From positions 62,001 to 126,000 of the forward strand of contig WNNJ02001415.1 in NCBI GenBank assembly GCA_012934845.2: 64,000 nucleotides of DNA. Reading direction: 5' to 3'. Positions within the stretch are counted from its first letter, which is position 1. Every line of letters begins with the position of its first letter. Source of the DNA: Pomphorhynchus laevis (taxonomy: Eukaryota; Acanthocephala; Palaeacanthocephala; Echinorhynchida; Pomphorhynchidae). The translations under genes were made by a program, and so were the position numbers. Under the pieces are notes generated by a model, which worked only from the letters and a program-made list of their open reading frames with translations, was not told where the DNA came from and did not search any database. This document shows positions 11,461 through 23,589 of the stretch, piece after piece.

Positions 11461-11819
11461 ACTTAATTAATATAATATTTTCTATTACACAGTACATACA
11501 CGATATAAGATGTTGATGTTTTGTTGATCAAAAAAGCATTCAATAAATAAATTTAAAAAAAAACTGACTGCTTATAACAAAAGTTATTGTTTTATTATTT
11601 TCATAAAATAATTTTTTTCTCGAAGAGGAAAATTTTCGGAAAACACATGATGCCTGGTTCTGAAGAGTCGATATGTAGAAAACATCATATAAAAATTGCA
11701 GCTTAAAAAAACTAAAGAACGCCTGTAAGTTCCGTTAAGAATTGAAGCTAAAGACATTGATAAAAGAATATCACAAGTTTTTTTTAAAATACGAAATACA
11801 ATTTTGAAAAGACAAGTAT

Positions 11820-12115
11820 TGGAAACATTAGAGCCTAAGTATTATCCACATTATGAGCATTAAGCTCATAATTGTTCTTTAAACATTTAACAAATGGCAA
11901 GGGTGTTTTTATTTGATGTGGTTCAGAACAAACGTCATAGTCGACAAGCTTCCCATAAACAATCAATAACAAACAATGATCATATTTGCCTATAAGCTCA
12001 GAGTGAAGAACATTACAGATACGGTGAGATGTAGAAGTCAGAAATATATCCAAAAAAAAACGCATTTAGATACATATATGGATATTTGATACAATACATC
12101 TAAAGATCTATCCCC
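11820..12115 (-). pseudogene. LINE endonuclease fragment
   Basis: Minus-strand translation contains FFLDIFLTSTSHRICNVLHS followed by IGKYDHCLLLIVYGKL. This is the end of an APE-type endonuclease of CR1/Jockey LINEs (L-D-x-x-x-T-S ... D-H-C). A short second piece of the same sequence recurs near 12930-12975. It is probably part of the old minus-strand LINE-C cluster. Confidence 0.6.
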
Positions 12116-12179
12116 CAACTGCCAATTGCAAATTTTTGACGCAAAATCAAAATTATTGTATTTTAATAATAATAATTAT

Positions 12180-12800
12180 TATTATTAATTGACAACGAAT
12201 TGAGCCGAGGCTCTTTACAAGTTGCTTCACAAAATAAAAAGAATAAAAAGAATAAGAGTCGTTTTGTCCCACCATCATCAGATAAACTACTGAAAATCCC
12301 ACCGTTGTCTTAAGAAGGAAGGGTCATCATCCAGTAGGGCGCAAAAACTTGAAGCAGTAGACGACAAAACGGTCGCACTCTGAAGCGAATTCCAATATCG
12401 TAAGACTCGTTTGGCAAAGCAGGAAACTGAATGCATTACCTTTGTGTTTTCAGCATCAGGGGGTGTCCGCGAAGAGAAGGTTGACCTCTCAGTTGCAGTA
12501 GATGTGACAGTGGATGATCTTTAGTATGCAGAATTTTCCAAACAAGAGAGAGATCTCACTTGTCACGGATATATCGCAGACAAGGCATATTTAATATCTG
12601 GAGGCGTTTCGCGTAGCCAAAAATATGCAGCCCTGAGACTAATTTAGTTGTTGATCTGAACACTTTCTCTAATGCACGACGCTCATAAGTAGTTTCGGGA
12701 TAACAAGCTGGCGATGCGTATAAGATATGGCTCAAGAAAAACGCATTTGCTATGTTGTATGAATATGGTGATTTCACGATGTTCAAACAACTTGTTTAAG
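12180..12800 (-). pseudogene. LINE-C, RT C-terminal part and 3' end
   Basis: Minus-strand translation AFFLSHILYASPACYPETTY, RALEKVFRSTTKLVSGL and AKRLQILNMPCLRYIRDK is the standard post-palm region of Jockey/CR1-type RTs. The 3' end shows TTGTAAAGAGCC/GGCTC, a short hairpin, then an (AAT)n-like tail near 12165-12185. I interpret it as the distal part of the element whose RT start lies at 13390-13880 and whose endonuclease lies at 15481-16260; insertions and a deletion separate the parts. Confidence 0.65.
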
Positions 12801-12924
12801 CACTCGTACTTTCTTACAAGCACTCCTTTATATAATAAAAAGGTCCCAGCTGAGGTACATAAGCCGTTTAGATGAAAAATGTTTTATTGTAAAATATTTT
12901 ATTAGAATTGTATAGTCCCTCAGC

Positions 12925-13350
12925 TGCATTATAATTTGCCTACAGGCTCAGAGTAAAACACATTACAGATAATCCATTTCAATGATCACCTTTTTCTTAA
13001 ACCATTCGTCCGTGACAAGGTCCGCTCGTCTAACTTAATTCTCCGTGACATCAGCCGTATCCGCTCCCTTATCGACTTCCGTTCTTGTATGTCTCTTCTT
13101 TCATCGCTTCTTTTCCCTAAAATCGATTACTGCCTTAGCCTTTTCGCATATTCTCCAAAATCCATCATCCTAGCCATACAATGCATAATCAACTACTACG
13201 TCTCCGCTGCTTCGACTACACTTCCATATATATTTCCGTACTCTCCTGGACCACTATCCACATTCGCATACAACACCGCCTTCTTCTCGTAACTTTTCGT
13301 CTCATCGCTGTCGGCTCCCCATCGTTTATCAACCTCAATTTCTAAGACGA
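12925..13350 (+). pseudogene. LINE-B copy B2 (short RT fragment)
   Basis: This plus-strand fragment is homologous to the segment between the palm and the C-terminus of family B: KIDYCLSLFAYSPKSIILAI and preceding FRSCMSLLSSLLF. It lacks both ends and the 3' hairpin. It lies within the minus-strand LINE-C remains, apparently splitting them. Confidence 0.75.
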
Positions 13351-13389
13351 AACTTGCCCCTTAACAACTCACAAATGCCGTTATCAACC

Positions 13390-13878
13390 CAGTATGCTTA
13401 ATTTTTCTGAGCATTCAGAAGATTGGTGAGCGTAGATCGTTTTTCTGAAACCATGTTGATTGTTACACAACACATTGAATTATTCAAGAAAGTTGATAAT
13501 GCTTCGACAAAGTAGTCTCTCCAAAACACTACAGCATACGCAAGTTATACTAACTGGTCGATAGTTGTCAACACAGAAGCGATTACATATTTTAAACAAG
13601 GGTCGTATTATGGAGGTTTTCCACATCATAGGCATATAGTCGGTGTAAGGCGATGCCGCAAATATGGCAAATGAAGGAAAACAAATTACAAATACCAGAT
13701 TAAGTATACTGCAGGTAGGAAATTCGGGCATGGATAGTTCGAAGGTTTCAAACGGGTAAGCTCAATCCTTACATCGTTAACTGAAAGCATATTCAACACA
13801 TCGATGCTTCTATTATCAGAAACAGAGATTTTACTCAAATAACCACGGGAAGCTAGTACAAGAAAGTGACGAGCAAAT
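13390..13878 (-). pseudogene. LINE-C, RT N-terminal part
   Basis: The minus strand encodes MMWKTSIIRPLFKICNRFCV, DNYRPVSITCVCCSVLERLL and, in another frame, NQHGFRK. These are RT motifs 0-2 of CR1/Jockey LINEs (W-K-x-x-x-x-x-P-L-x-K, N-Y-R-P-V-S, x-G-F-R). The palm catalytic motif is absent between this piece and the 12180-12800 piece. LINE-A1 interrupts it at 13879. Confidence 0.7.
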
Positions 13879-15478
13879 ACCTCTCCTTCTGACCCAATTC
13901 CAACTCACTTGCTTAAAAATATCTGCACCTCTATCTCACCCTTCCTAACCACATTGTTCAACTCGTCCATCCGTAGCCGTACATTTCCTTCCATCTGGAA
14001 ATGCGCCACTGTTCGTCCTCTCATCAAAAAGCAATCTCTCGACTTCTCACTACCATCTTCGTACCGTCCAATCTCACTTCTCCCAACCCTCTCTAAACTC
14101 CTTGAGCGTCTCGTTCTCAAGCAAGTTAATACATATCTCTTTTCCTCTAACTTATTTCCTCCCTTCCAAGCCGCTTTTCGCTCTAATTACTCTACCGAAA
14201 TTGCATGTCTTAAAGTTTATAACGACTTACTCATATCGCGCGATCATAAATTATGTAGTGTCATAGTTTCTCTTGATCTATCGTCTGCTTTTGACATCGT
14301 CGATCACTCGATTCTTCTACATCGCCTTCGTCATGATTATGGCTTCTCTTTACCCACTGTATCATGGTTTTCTTCATATCTGTCAAACCGTACATTTCGC
14401 GTATATTCTAACTCTTCTCTCTCCCATCCTTCATCCATCCCGACCGGTGTTCCACAAGGCTCCGTATTAGGCCCTATGCTTTTCTCTCTTCTTCTCGGTG
14501 ACTTGTCTTCGATTTCTCATAAATTTAACTTCCATGTTATGCAATATGCTGATGACATTCTCATCTATGCTCACGCACCTGCTTATCGTATTCATGATCT
14601 TAGTGTTTCTGTTTCCAGCTGTCTTGTCTCAATTTCAAACCATCTTTCTTCCCTTCGCCTTTCTCTGAATCCTGATAAATCTAAAATTATGTGGATCCTA
14701 CCTCGAAGCTTCGGCGTAGAACCTCCTTCCGTATCACTAAATTCTACAATTCTTCCTATCGTTGATAATCTCGTTTTCCTAGGCTTTCATTTCGACAACC
14801 GACTTTCACTTAAACCTTTCGTTAGTGATAAAGTACGCTCATCTACCTTGATACTCCGCAATCTCCGTCAAGTTCGTAGATTGATCGATTTCCCTTCTTG
14901 TATGACTCTCATATCTTCTCTTCTTTTCTCAAGACTTGATTACTGTCTTAGTCTATTTTCCAACTAATCTAAATCCACTCTTCTTCTTTACAACGCTTCA
15001 TTAACGCTGTCGTTCGAGTTCTCTTCCGTCTTCGTCGTTTTGATCGTACATCCCACTATCTTGTTTCTCTTGATTGGCCTACCATTTATTGTCGTGTTCA
15101 AATTCGTCTTCTTATCATTGCTTTTCGCCTTATAACTTCTCATACCCCTTCATTTCTCAACCTTCCTTTTCTCGACAATTATCGTACTGTGTATTGTGCT
15201 CTGCGTTCCCGTAATTCCCTTCTTTTACATGTCCCAATCTACTCTACATCTTTTGGCTTCCGCTCCTTCGTTGTGGCTGCTCCTCTCCTGTGGAATCAAC
15301 TGCCTATTCATATCCGCCAATCAACATATACGCCGAACTTTAAACGCCAAATCCAATTTTATTTCAACAATTAACTAATTACCTGTGACCTTTGATGTTC
15401 TTTTTTTGTTAGTGGTCATGTAAGTGTGCATTTTGCACGCATTTGCCACGTTAAATAAATTATTGTATTACTATTATC
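13879..15478 (+). pseudogene. LINE-A copy A1 (RT to 3' end)
   Basis: A 5'-truncated LINE of subfamily A. The frame from 13909 to 14967 covers RT motifs: SSYRPISLLPTLSKLLERLV, AAFRSNYSTE, SLDLSSAFDIVDHS (motif A Asp), TGVPQGSVLGPMLF (motif B) and QYADDILIYAHAP (motif C). After a stop/frameshift near 14965 the C-terminal region continues in other frames (LLLHVPIYSTSFGFRSFVVA). It ends with the 3' hairpin GTGTGC..GCACGC, ATTTGCCACG and a TATTA-type tail. It is inserted into the minus-strand LINE-C. Confidence 0.92.
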
Positions 15479-15480
15479 CT

Positions 15481-16260
15481 TCTCATTAATATGAATAGTG
15501 CCATTTCTATCAAAAAGTGAATCAATTAATCCACTACTGTATTTAAAGTTTACGTAGTCAAAAAGCGAGTGTAGATAGTGTTCATGGCCGTGAACTTGTC
15601 CCTTATAAATTTAAATTATTCGAAACTTACATCATGATTTACAAATCGTAAATATGACAGACAATTTCTTCTCTTTTAATGCATAACGTACATCTCTATC
15701 AAGAAATCCAGTAGATTTACGAGGCGAAAATTGTATGAGTAAATCTAATAGAATATGTAGGTATTGATGACATACCATTTTCACTCCCACAACATATGGA
15801 TTAAGCCAATGTATACGTGATAGACAATTATAAACCATCCCGAAATCTGTTTTGAAGGTATTAGCACTCCCACAGATTTATTTTGAAATCAACGATCTTG
15901 GGCTCGTAAGTGTAGAATCGATGCATATCACACAATGGTCTGAAGATTCAACGGACTTTAAACGAGAGATCTGGCCAAGTAGATTTGGTTGCGATATAAG
16001 ACAAATATCAAGGAGATGGCGCTTATCTCCACAAAAGCGTGTGAATTCCGTCATAATTTATGTCAAGTGTAAACAATTGATTGTATCAAGCAGTTCAACA
16101 TACACTCTATCACAACCTACATCTGCGCTATAAATGTTCAAATCGACTAATGACATATTCATATCCCACAGGATAATGACATTATCACTCCTGACAAATC
16201 TTAGAAAATCAGCTATGATACTACCAACCTCTGCACATGGCCTCCGTTAAATAACGCGAA
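15481..16260 (-). pseudogene. LINE-C endonuclease part
   Basis: Read on the minus strand this gives broken APE-endonuclease sequence: DNVIILWDMNMS (in the place of the G-D-F-N motif), then HLLDICLISQPNLLGQISRL and ESSDHCVICIDSTL (the S-D-H motif). A linker frame (15838-15632) follows. Together with 13390-13878 it makes the 5' half of an old minus-strand LINE split by LINE-A1. Confidence 0.65.
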
Positions 16261-16434
16261 AAAATAATAACTGTGATCATGGAGAGATAGCCTACCTCAC
16301 AATGCCTCCCCTCCGTTAAATGAACTAGAACTAAGTACACTAAACGTTGCTAAAACATAAACTTACAGTACCACCACCATTGTAAGCTAATCTGTCAGCC
16401 CGTTGAGGAAATTGTTCCTAACATATAAAAATTA

Positions 16435-17060
16435 TATCAAGTAAAGTTAGTGAAAAATCTTACGATAAAAATTATTTTTTGAGAAAAAAAACATTTTTCC
16501 TCAAATTGTTCAAGATAAAGATAAATATAATTTTCAATTAGGGATGAGCTGTTCAATTTGGGTTTTCACTATAGCAATGACAAAAATAAATCATTAATCG
16601 GTAGCAATAGAGTCCTTACGCGGGATCGTACCGTTCACCGAAAATTTATGGATGAACTTGGCAGGCAATTGAAGAAGAGTATCGACGATCAACGATCCGT
16701 GTCCTTTCTATTCCAAAGACGAAGTGTGGCCGTTCAACGAAGTAACACAACATGTTTCGAGAAGGTCATGCAGGATTGCGAGCCCGAAATAAACTTCATT
16801 GATCACACTTGAAAAGTTTCTTTTCTCAGCTTGTTTTTTCGATTAAAAGAATTATCCTATAAAGATTTTGATGAAATGTGATAACTTAAAATAACACTTT
16901 ACTGTGATCCTAAAGTTCTTATTAAGGCGTGAACTTCGACTCAAAGCATATTCGCTCAAATGAAAGTCCATCCATCCTTTATTTTTTGCCCTTTCCTCAA
17001 TAAAATTTTTTAATAGACGCTATTGTGACTCAATGAATCGTTGGTACCTGAGATTTGATC
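16435..17060 (-). repeat. repeat G, left inverted arm flanking LINE-B3
   Basis: The reverse complement aligns with parts of 21655-22690. Shared boxes include AAATAAAGGATGGATGGAC, TGAGCGAATATGCTT, ATGATTTATTTTTGTCATTG and GAACA(G/A)(C/G)TCATCCCTAATT. The central ~230 bp (16600-16810) has no counterpart in the right arm. No coding capacity is evident. The two arms face each other across LINE-B3. Confidence 0.65.
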
Positions 17061-17177
17061 CACAGAAATTTTGTGAATAGTTAAGCGATTAAAACCATAA
17101 TATTCTAATTTGATGTAACCTTTCAAAAAATCGATAAAAAATTTCGAAAAAAATAGATACTACCTGAATGAATAAAA

Positions 17178-18242
17178 AACATTTAATTTTAACGTGGCAA
17201 ATGAGTGCCAGCGTACGCTTACATGACCGCAACAAAACAAAAATGAAAATCATGTGTCGAGAAGGTGTGAACGGAGGTGTTTGAATGTGATACAAAAGGG
17301 AGCGTGGCGGACGTCGAAAGAGAGTTGATTCCACGCGAGTGGGGTGGCGACGAGGAAGGATCGGAGACCGTAGTTGTTGGAGTAATTGGAAACGTGGAGT
17401 AAGAGGGTATGACAAGAACGCAGCAAAACGAGATAAGGCGAGTGTCGTCTAAGAAAGGAATGTTGATGAAAGATGAGGAGCCGACAACGATGGGACGAAA
17501 AGTTACTAGGAGAAGGCGGAGTTTGATGCGGATGTATATGGGAGGCCAGGAAAGTTGAGCAAAATATGTAGATGTGTTGTCGAAGCGACGGAGATGAAAG
17601 AACACTCGAACGGCGGAGTTGATTATTCGTTGTAGGGGTAGGATGATGGATTTTGGAGAATTTGCAAAAAGGCAAAGGTAGTAATCAATTTTAGGAAAGA
17701 GAAGAGATGAAAGATACATACAAGAACGGAAGTCGATAAGGGTCCGGATAAAGCGGATGTCACGGAGAATTAAGTTAAACGAGCAGACGTTGTCACGGAC
17801 GAAGAATTTAAGGGAAAGGTAATCATCGAAATGGAAGCCTAAGAAAGTGAGATTGTGTACTATTGAGATGATCGATGAGAAAAAATACAGTGGGAGGAGA
17901 TATGTTTGTTTTACATGGGATGATCCGCATTATTTTGGATTTGTCGGGGTTTAGAACGAGATGGAGATTAGAGAGACGTTTGTAGATAGAAGAAATACAG
18001 TTGGAAGGAGAAATGCCGAAATCGTGTGTGCGATAAGCGGGTGCATGAGCATAGATGAGGATGTCATCAGTGTATTGAATGACGTTAAAAGAGTAAGGTT
18101 TGATAAACGAAGAGAGATCGCCAAACCGAAGAGATAAATACAGAAAACCTAGGACTGAACCGTGTGGGACTCCGCAAAAATAGGGATGGAAGGGGAGGAT
18201 GATGAATTAAAACAGATGTAAAATGAACTGTCGGATAGATAT
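17178..18242 (-). pseudogene. LINE-B copy B3, 3' segment
   Basis: This is the 3' half of a long family-B copy: RT C-terminal region (FHLRRFDNTSTYFAQLSWPP, then LLHVSNYSNNYGLRSFLVA), frameshifted in places, ending at the ATTTGCCACG box and a decayed 3' hairpin. The copy is split at 18242/19611 by insertion of LINE-A2 and resumes on the far side without loss of sequence. Confidence 0.9.
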
Positions 18243-19610
18243 AAACTCCTTGAGCGTCTAGTTCTTAAGCAAGTTAATACATATCTCTATTCCTCTAACT
18301 TATTTCCTCCCTTCCAAGCCGCTTTTTGCTCTAATTACTCTACCGAAATTGCATGTCTTAAAGTTTATAACGACTTACTCATATCGCGCGATCATAAATT
18401 ATGTAGTGTCATAGTTTCTCTTGATCTATCGTCTGCTTTTGACATCGTCGATCACTCGATTCTTCTCCATCGCCTTAGTCATGATTATGGCTTCTCTTTA
18501 CTTACTGTATCATGGTTTTCTTCATATCTATCAAACCGTACATTTCGCGTATATTCTAACTCTTCTCTCTCCCATCCTTCGTCCATTCCGTCCGGTGTTC
18601 CGCAAGGCTCCGTATTAGGCCCTATACTTTTCTCTCTTCATCTTGGTGATTTGTCTTCGATTTCTCATAAATTTAACTTCCATATTATGCAATATGCTGA
18701 TGACATTCTCATCTATGCTCATGCACCTGTTTATCGTATTCACGATCTTAGTGTTTCCGCTTCGGACTGTCTTGTCTCAATTTCCAATCATCTTTCTTCC
18801 CTTCGCCTTTCTCTGAATCCTGATAAATCCAAAATTATGTGGATCCTACCTCTACGCCTCGGCTTCGAACCTCCCTCCGTATCATTAAATTCTACAATTC
18901 TTCCTATCGTTGATAATTTCGTTTTCCTAGGCTTCCATTTTGACAACCGACTTTCACTTAAACCTTTCGTTAGAAATAAAGTACGCTCATCTACCTTGAT
19001 ACTCCGCAACCTCCGTCAAGTTCGTAGATTGATCGATTTCCCTTCTTGTATGACTCTCATATCATCTCTCATTTTTTCTAGACTCGATTATTGTCTTAGT
19101 CTGTTTTCCAACTCACCTAAATCCACTCTTCTTCCCCTACAACGCATCGTCAACGCAGCTGTCCGAATTCTCCCCCGTCTTCGTCGTTTTGATCGTACAT
19201 CCCACTATCTTGTTTCTCTTGATTGGCCTACCATTTATTGTCGTGTTCAAATTCGTCTTCTTATCATTGCTTTTCGCCTTATAACTTCTCATACCCCTTC
19301 ATTTCTCAACCTTCCTTTTCTCGACAATTCTCGTACTGTGTATTGTGCTCTGCGTTCCCGTAATTCTCTTCTTTTACATATCCCAATCTACTCTACCTCT
19401 TTTGGCTTCCGCTCATTCGTTGTGGCTGCTCCTCTCTTGTGGAATCATCTGCCCATTCATATACGCCAATCACCTTCCCTGCAGTGCTTCAAACGACAAA
19501 TCCGATCCCATTTTAACAATTTAACTGCTTGACTTTCTCATTTTTGTTTGTGGACTTGTAAGCGTACAGCTTGTACGCATTTGCCACATTAAATAAATTT
19601 GTATTATTAT
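18243..19610 (+). pseudogene. LINE-A copy A2, inserted into LINE-B3
   Basis: A 5'-truncated subfamily-A element starts at AAACTCCTTGAGCG, within RT motif 1. A frameshift precedes the frame at 18651-19532, which runs from MSSISHKFNFHIMQYADD through the complete C-terminus (FKRQIRSHFNNLTA stop). The 3' end has GCGTAC..GTACGC, ATTTGCCACATTAAATAAA and a TATTATTAT tail. The flanking LINE-B3 reads GATAT on the left and GAGCCAAACC on the right, i.e. the uninterrupted B sequence, which proves a nested insertion. Confidence 0.93.
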
Positions 19611-21480
19611 GAGCCAAACCATGCTACGGAGGAAGAAGAAAAGCCGTAATCATAACGAAGGCGAGAAAGAAAGACGGAATGGTCGACAATGTCGTTGGCG
19701 GAGGAGAGATCGAGGGAGATGAGAACACTATATAGAGTCTTGTCACGAGAAATGAGTAAGTCGTTGTAAATTTTAATGCAGGCGATTTCTGTGTAGCGAT
19801 TAGAGCGAAAAGCGGATTGGAAAGGATGGTACAGATTGGATGAGGAGAGATAAACGTTGATCTGTATTAAGATGAGGCGTTCTAAGAGCTTAGAAAGAGT
19901 AGGGAGTAGTGAAATGAGGCGATAGCTAGAATGAAGGAAGGGGTCGAGCGATTGTTTCTTAAGGAGGGACGAACGATTGTGGATTTCCAGTCTAAAGGGA
20001 AGATACGACTGCAGATGGATGATTTAAACAAGGTTGCGAGAAATGGGGAGATCGATGAGCATATGGATTTAAGTATGTGTGTAAGCAGGGGATCGGCAAG
20101 TGAGGTTTTGTTGGGCAAGGATATGAGGACAGATGAGACTTCGGTAGGTTAGACAGGGAGGAGATAAAGGAGTTCCGAGAGAATAAGGCTAGGCGGGGCA
20201 GAGTGGGATAGGATGGAGACCGGGGTATGAGAGAGCAACGTATATACTTTGGTCTGGATAAATGACGAATAATCATTGAGATTGATGTTGCAAGGAGAAG
20301 TATAACGAGCGAGGATTGAGTTAAAAGTATGCAAGAGAGTCTTAGAGTTGAATGAAGTGATAATTTTTTCTGTCAGAAGGAGTTGCATTTGGTACGGAGT
20401 AGGTTGAGATAGGAGCGGCGAAGAGCGAGATAGCAATCACGGAAAGACGTAGTGGTCGAGCAGAAATCAAGTCTGATAGAGCGGTGATATACCCGAAAAG
20501 CATGACAGAGTCGACGCTTTGAGAGTATTCATTGGATGTCAAACTATGGGCACGGTGCAAGCGACGGTGTGGGTGAGGCTTGAAGGACAAGAGAAGATCG
20601 AGAGTGGATGTGAGTTCATAGTCGAAAAGAAAGGCGAGATTGTGAGGAGATTAATGTGTTATTGTGGGATAGGATAGATACGATTTGAGTAAGGCAGTGC
20701 GGATAAAGGGAAGGTCAAGATTTCTTTAAGGGAGACGTAGGATTGTATGTGCGTGAAGAGGGGTGTGGTTGTAAGTGAGATCAAGGGTAACGAGAAAGTG
20801 ATCGGATAGACCATGATCGCAGATGGACAGTGAGGTGTAGGCAGAAAAATGATCGGGACAGCGATGATGTCGAGTGTCCCGCCAAGGATATGTGTGGGGG
20901 CAGTGGAGATGGGTTTATAGTTATAGTTGGATAGAATGTAGATGAACTGGATGGACTCTTTGGAAGAGGGTCGCTCGTGGTGGATGTTGAAGTCGTTTAG
21001 AACGAGTGAAGGGAGTGAGGGCAAAGAACAATGAGAAAGGAGGTCAGCGAGTTCGGTAAAAAATAAGGATGTAGGAGCTGATGAACCAGGACGTATACAA
21101 TGGCGAGATCTAGAGTGATCGGGTTAGTAGAACGACAAGTGAGCAGTTCAAAAGAGCAAGTACTGAAAGGGGAAGTGATTTTGCGAATAGACGCGGGGTG
21201 ACAGACGAATGCGAAAATGCCGCCATGATTAGAGAATTTAGAAAGGGATGAGCTTAGGGGGTGAGCGGATTCGACTAGTGAAAAAACGGCAGAGAGCAAA
21301 CGGTGGATGAAGTAGTCGTCAGAATCTGAGTGCCAGGATAAGGTGAGGCAGAAGAGTTCGATGAATTGTTTGGTGAATAGATTGAGGATGAGATCGGATT
21401 TATTGAGAATAGATCTAGTGTTGAGGAAGTCGAGGCGGAAACCGTGTGGTGGTGATAGGGGCTAGTGTAGAAGACACATA
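19611..21480 (-). pseudogene. LINE-B copy B3, 5' segment (endonuclease and RT start)
   Basis: Continuation of B3 beyond the A2 insertion. On the minus strand from right to left come endonuclease pieces FSNHGGIFAFVCHPASIRKI, SLVLNDFNIHHERPSSKESI (G-D-F-N site, here N-D-F-N) and PTHILGGTLDIIAVP. The linker and MPNKTSLADPLLTHILKSIC, SICSRIFPLDWKSTIVRPSL follow, the beginning of RT. Several frameshifts are present. The copy ends near the start of ORF2 (~21480), where CT-rich DNA begins. Confidence 0.9.
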
Positions 21481-21654
21481 GTATATTTTAAATAATTATA
21501 TTTTTTCACCTTCCGTTGTACTCTTCCTCCTTCCACTTTCTGCCATTCCCTTCATTCCCTTTCCCCATTATCATCTTTTTCCACACTTCCCCCTTTCCTC
21601 TTCCCCGTTCTCAATCCCTACACTCACTTTCCCCATACTCCCATTTTACAATAA

Positions 21655-22690
21655 AATTAAGATTTTCTTATTTAAAAGTGCGAATAAGATGTATTGGGAT
21701 CTCATCTTTATTTCGAATTTCTAAGATGTCATACACAAGAAATGTAGTCTCAATGAGTTCCAATAAAACATTCTATTGAGAAAAGGGAAAAATAAAGGAT
21801 GGATGGACCTTTATTTGAGCGAATATGCTTAGAGCCAAAGTTCGCGCCTTAATAATTTACATCGTTTTGGAAACCTTTTGAACGACAGTAAAGAGATATT
21901 CAAAGTTGAAAATTTTTATCAAAATTTATTTTTTAACTTAATAAATAATTTTATTTCACCTTTCGTAGCACTCCTGATCCTTCCACTTTCCGCCATTCCC
22001 CTGTTTCCCTCTTCCCCCGTCCATCTTTCCCCTTTCCCATTTCACCCACTTTCCCTCTTTCTTTTCCACTTTTTCTGTTCTCCAATACATGTACATCGTT
22101 TTGGAAACCTTTTGGACGACAGTAAAGAGTTATTTTAAGTTAAAGTATTTCATTAAATTATTTATTTTTGTCATTTCTATGTTGAAAACCTAAATTGATC
22201 AATTCATCCCCAATTGAATATTTTATTTCTCTTCATTTTGGATTTGAATTGAGCTAAAACTTTGACAGTAGGTATATTCGACTTCGATGATTTATAAAGG
22301 ATGTCTGGAGCTTTATTTGAGTGAATATGATGTGAGGCGAAGTTCAAGCCTAAATAAATTTACATCGTTTTGGAAACCTTTTGGACGACAGTAAAGAGTT
22401 ATTTTAAGTTAACACATTTCATTAAAATGATTTATTTTTGTCATTGCTATGGTGAAAATCTAAATTGAACAAGTCATCCCTAATTAAAAATATTATATTT
22501 CTCTTCATCTGGAAGTTGAATTGATCTAACATTTTAATAGTTGGTAGTATATTCGACTTCGATGGTTCAAATAATATGAAAAAATCGTTGTGTCTATAAT
22601 TGAAAAATTTGAGAAATGTTTTTTTTTCTCGAAAAATATTTTTTATCAAAAAACATTTGTCTTAGCTTTTACTTGATATACATTTTATTA
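21655..22690 (+). repeat. repeat G, right arm with internal reiterations
   Basis: This region contains two to three imperfect direct repeats (starting near 21850, 22090 and 22355) with the shared core CATCGTTTTGGAAACCTTTT then GACGACAGTAAAGAG, separated by CT-rich blocks. It is inverted relative to 16435-17060. It has no convincing ORF. I cannot assign a transposon class; a DNA-transposon-derived or foldback repeat is possible. Confidence 0.6.
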
Positions 22691-23585
22691 GTTATGATCA
22701 ATTGTCTATTAATGAGGTATTTAACGTTTCAGATCTTAATATGCACTACATATTTTTATTTTTGATTTTTAATTTTATCTAAAAAATATCTCGAAATATG
22801 ATTATCCTCTATTAAAAGCCCAATAAGCACCATGTATGTATCTTACTAATACTTTCCCTTATGCAAAATTTGAGAACCGGAAAAAGGCGGTATTTAACTA
22901 AACATCACCCAAACTGTCTTCGAAATATGGACTCTTTTAAGGGTGTGTCACAAACGTGATTGGAATTCATCTATATTTCAGCAGGGTTCGGCATAATCAA
23001 GGTATTTTGTAAATGAAGCTATTAAATGCGGCAAAAGAACTCAAGTGGATTCTAAACATACAGGAGTCCAATGCTGACAAGAAATCTGCCGTACAACCTG
23101 AAAATTTCGAATTGTTAAATTTGTTGCATCTGCATTCAAACGTGATCTTAGTTCTTTTCAAGCATCAGTCAGCTTTTGTCGCTCTTCAATATTTAGATCC
23201 TTTAAAAGTTAAACACTCGACCCTTTCAATCGGAAATAATTTCTTAAAATGATTTGCGTATTCTCTATTTCATCGGTAAAAACAGCTTTTAGCATTCTTG
23301 ATCGATCATTCCATAATGATTACGAGTACCAATACGAAATAGAGAAGTTACCATAATAATGGAGACGACATATGGTGGCAGTCAAATAATACAGTGTAAA
23401 GCAATGATCTCATAACTTTTAAGGTCATTTTTCAAACAATTCTGATTATTCACAACCGATAACTCTGGAACATTCACGAAGAGTACCGATCGAGAGCAAT
23501 CTACATGTTTCCTACTTCTATGAAACCTTGTAATAAGCTCGTTATTCGTTGCACAATTTTGGTATTTGAATATATAGGGTGTAAG
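22691..23585. other. no supported gene; possible relic ORF on minus strand near 22990-23250
   Basis: Mostly unremarkable sequence. On the minus strand near 23250-22990, LNIEERQKLTDA, a stop, then KELRSRLNADATNLTIRNFQ reads like an amphipathic helical protein fragment, perhaps a transposon ORF1, but the family is not recognised. Confidence 0.3.
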
Positions 23586-23589
23586 TAGA

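Noticed and set aside
13905-14120. Antisense open frames rich in Arg/Glu across LINE-A and LINE-B copies (e.g. 13905-14120, 18788-19009, 40750-41001, 52336-52587).
   Set aside because: They are mirror images of RT coding sequence on the opposite strand.
15481-16260. 15852-16133 plus-strand frame as a separate gene.
   Set aside because: The minus strand carries recognisable LINE endonuclease motifs over the same stretch.
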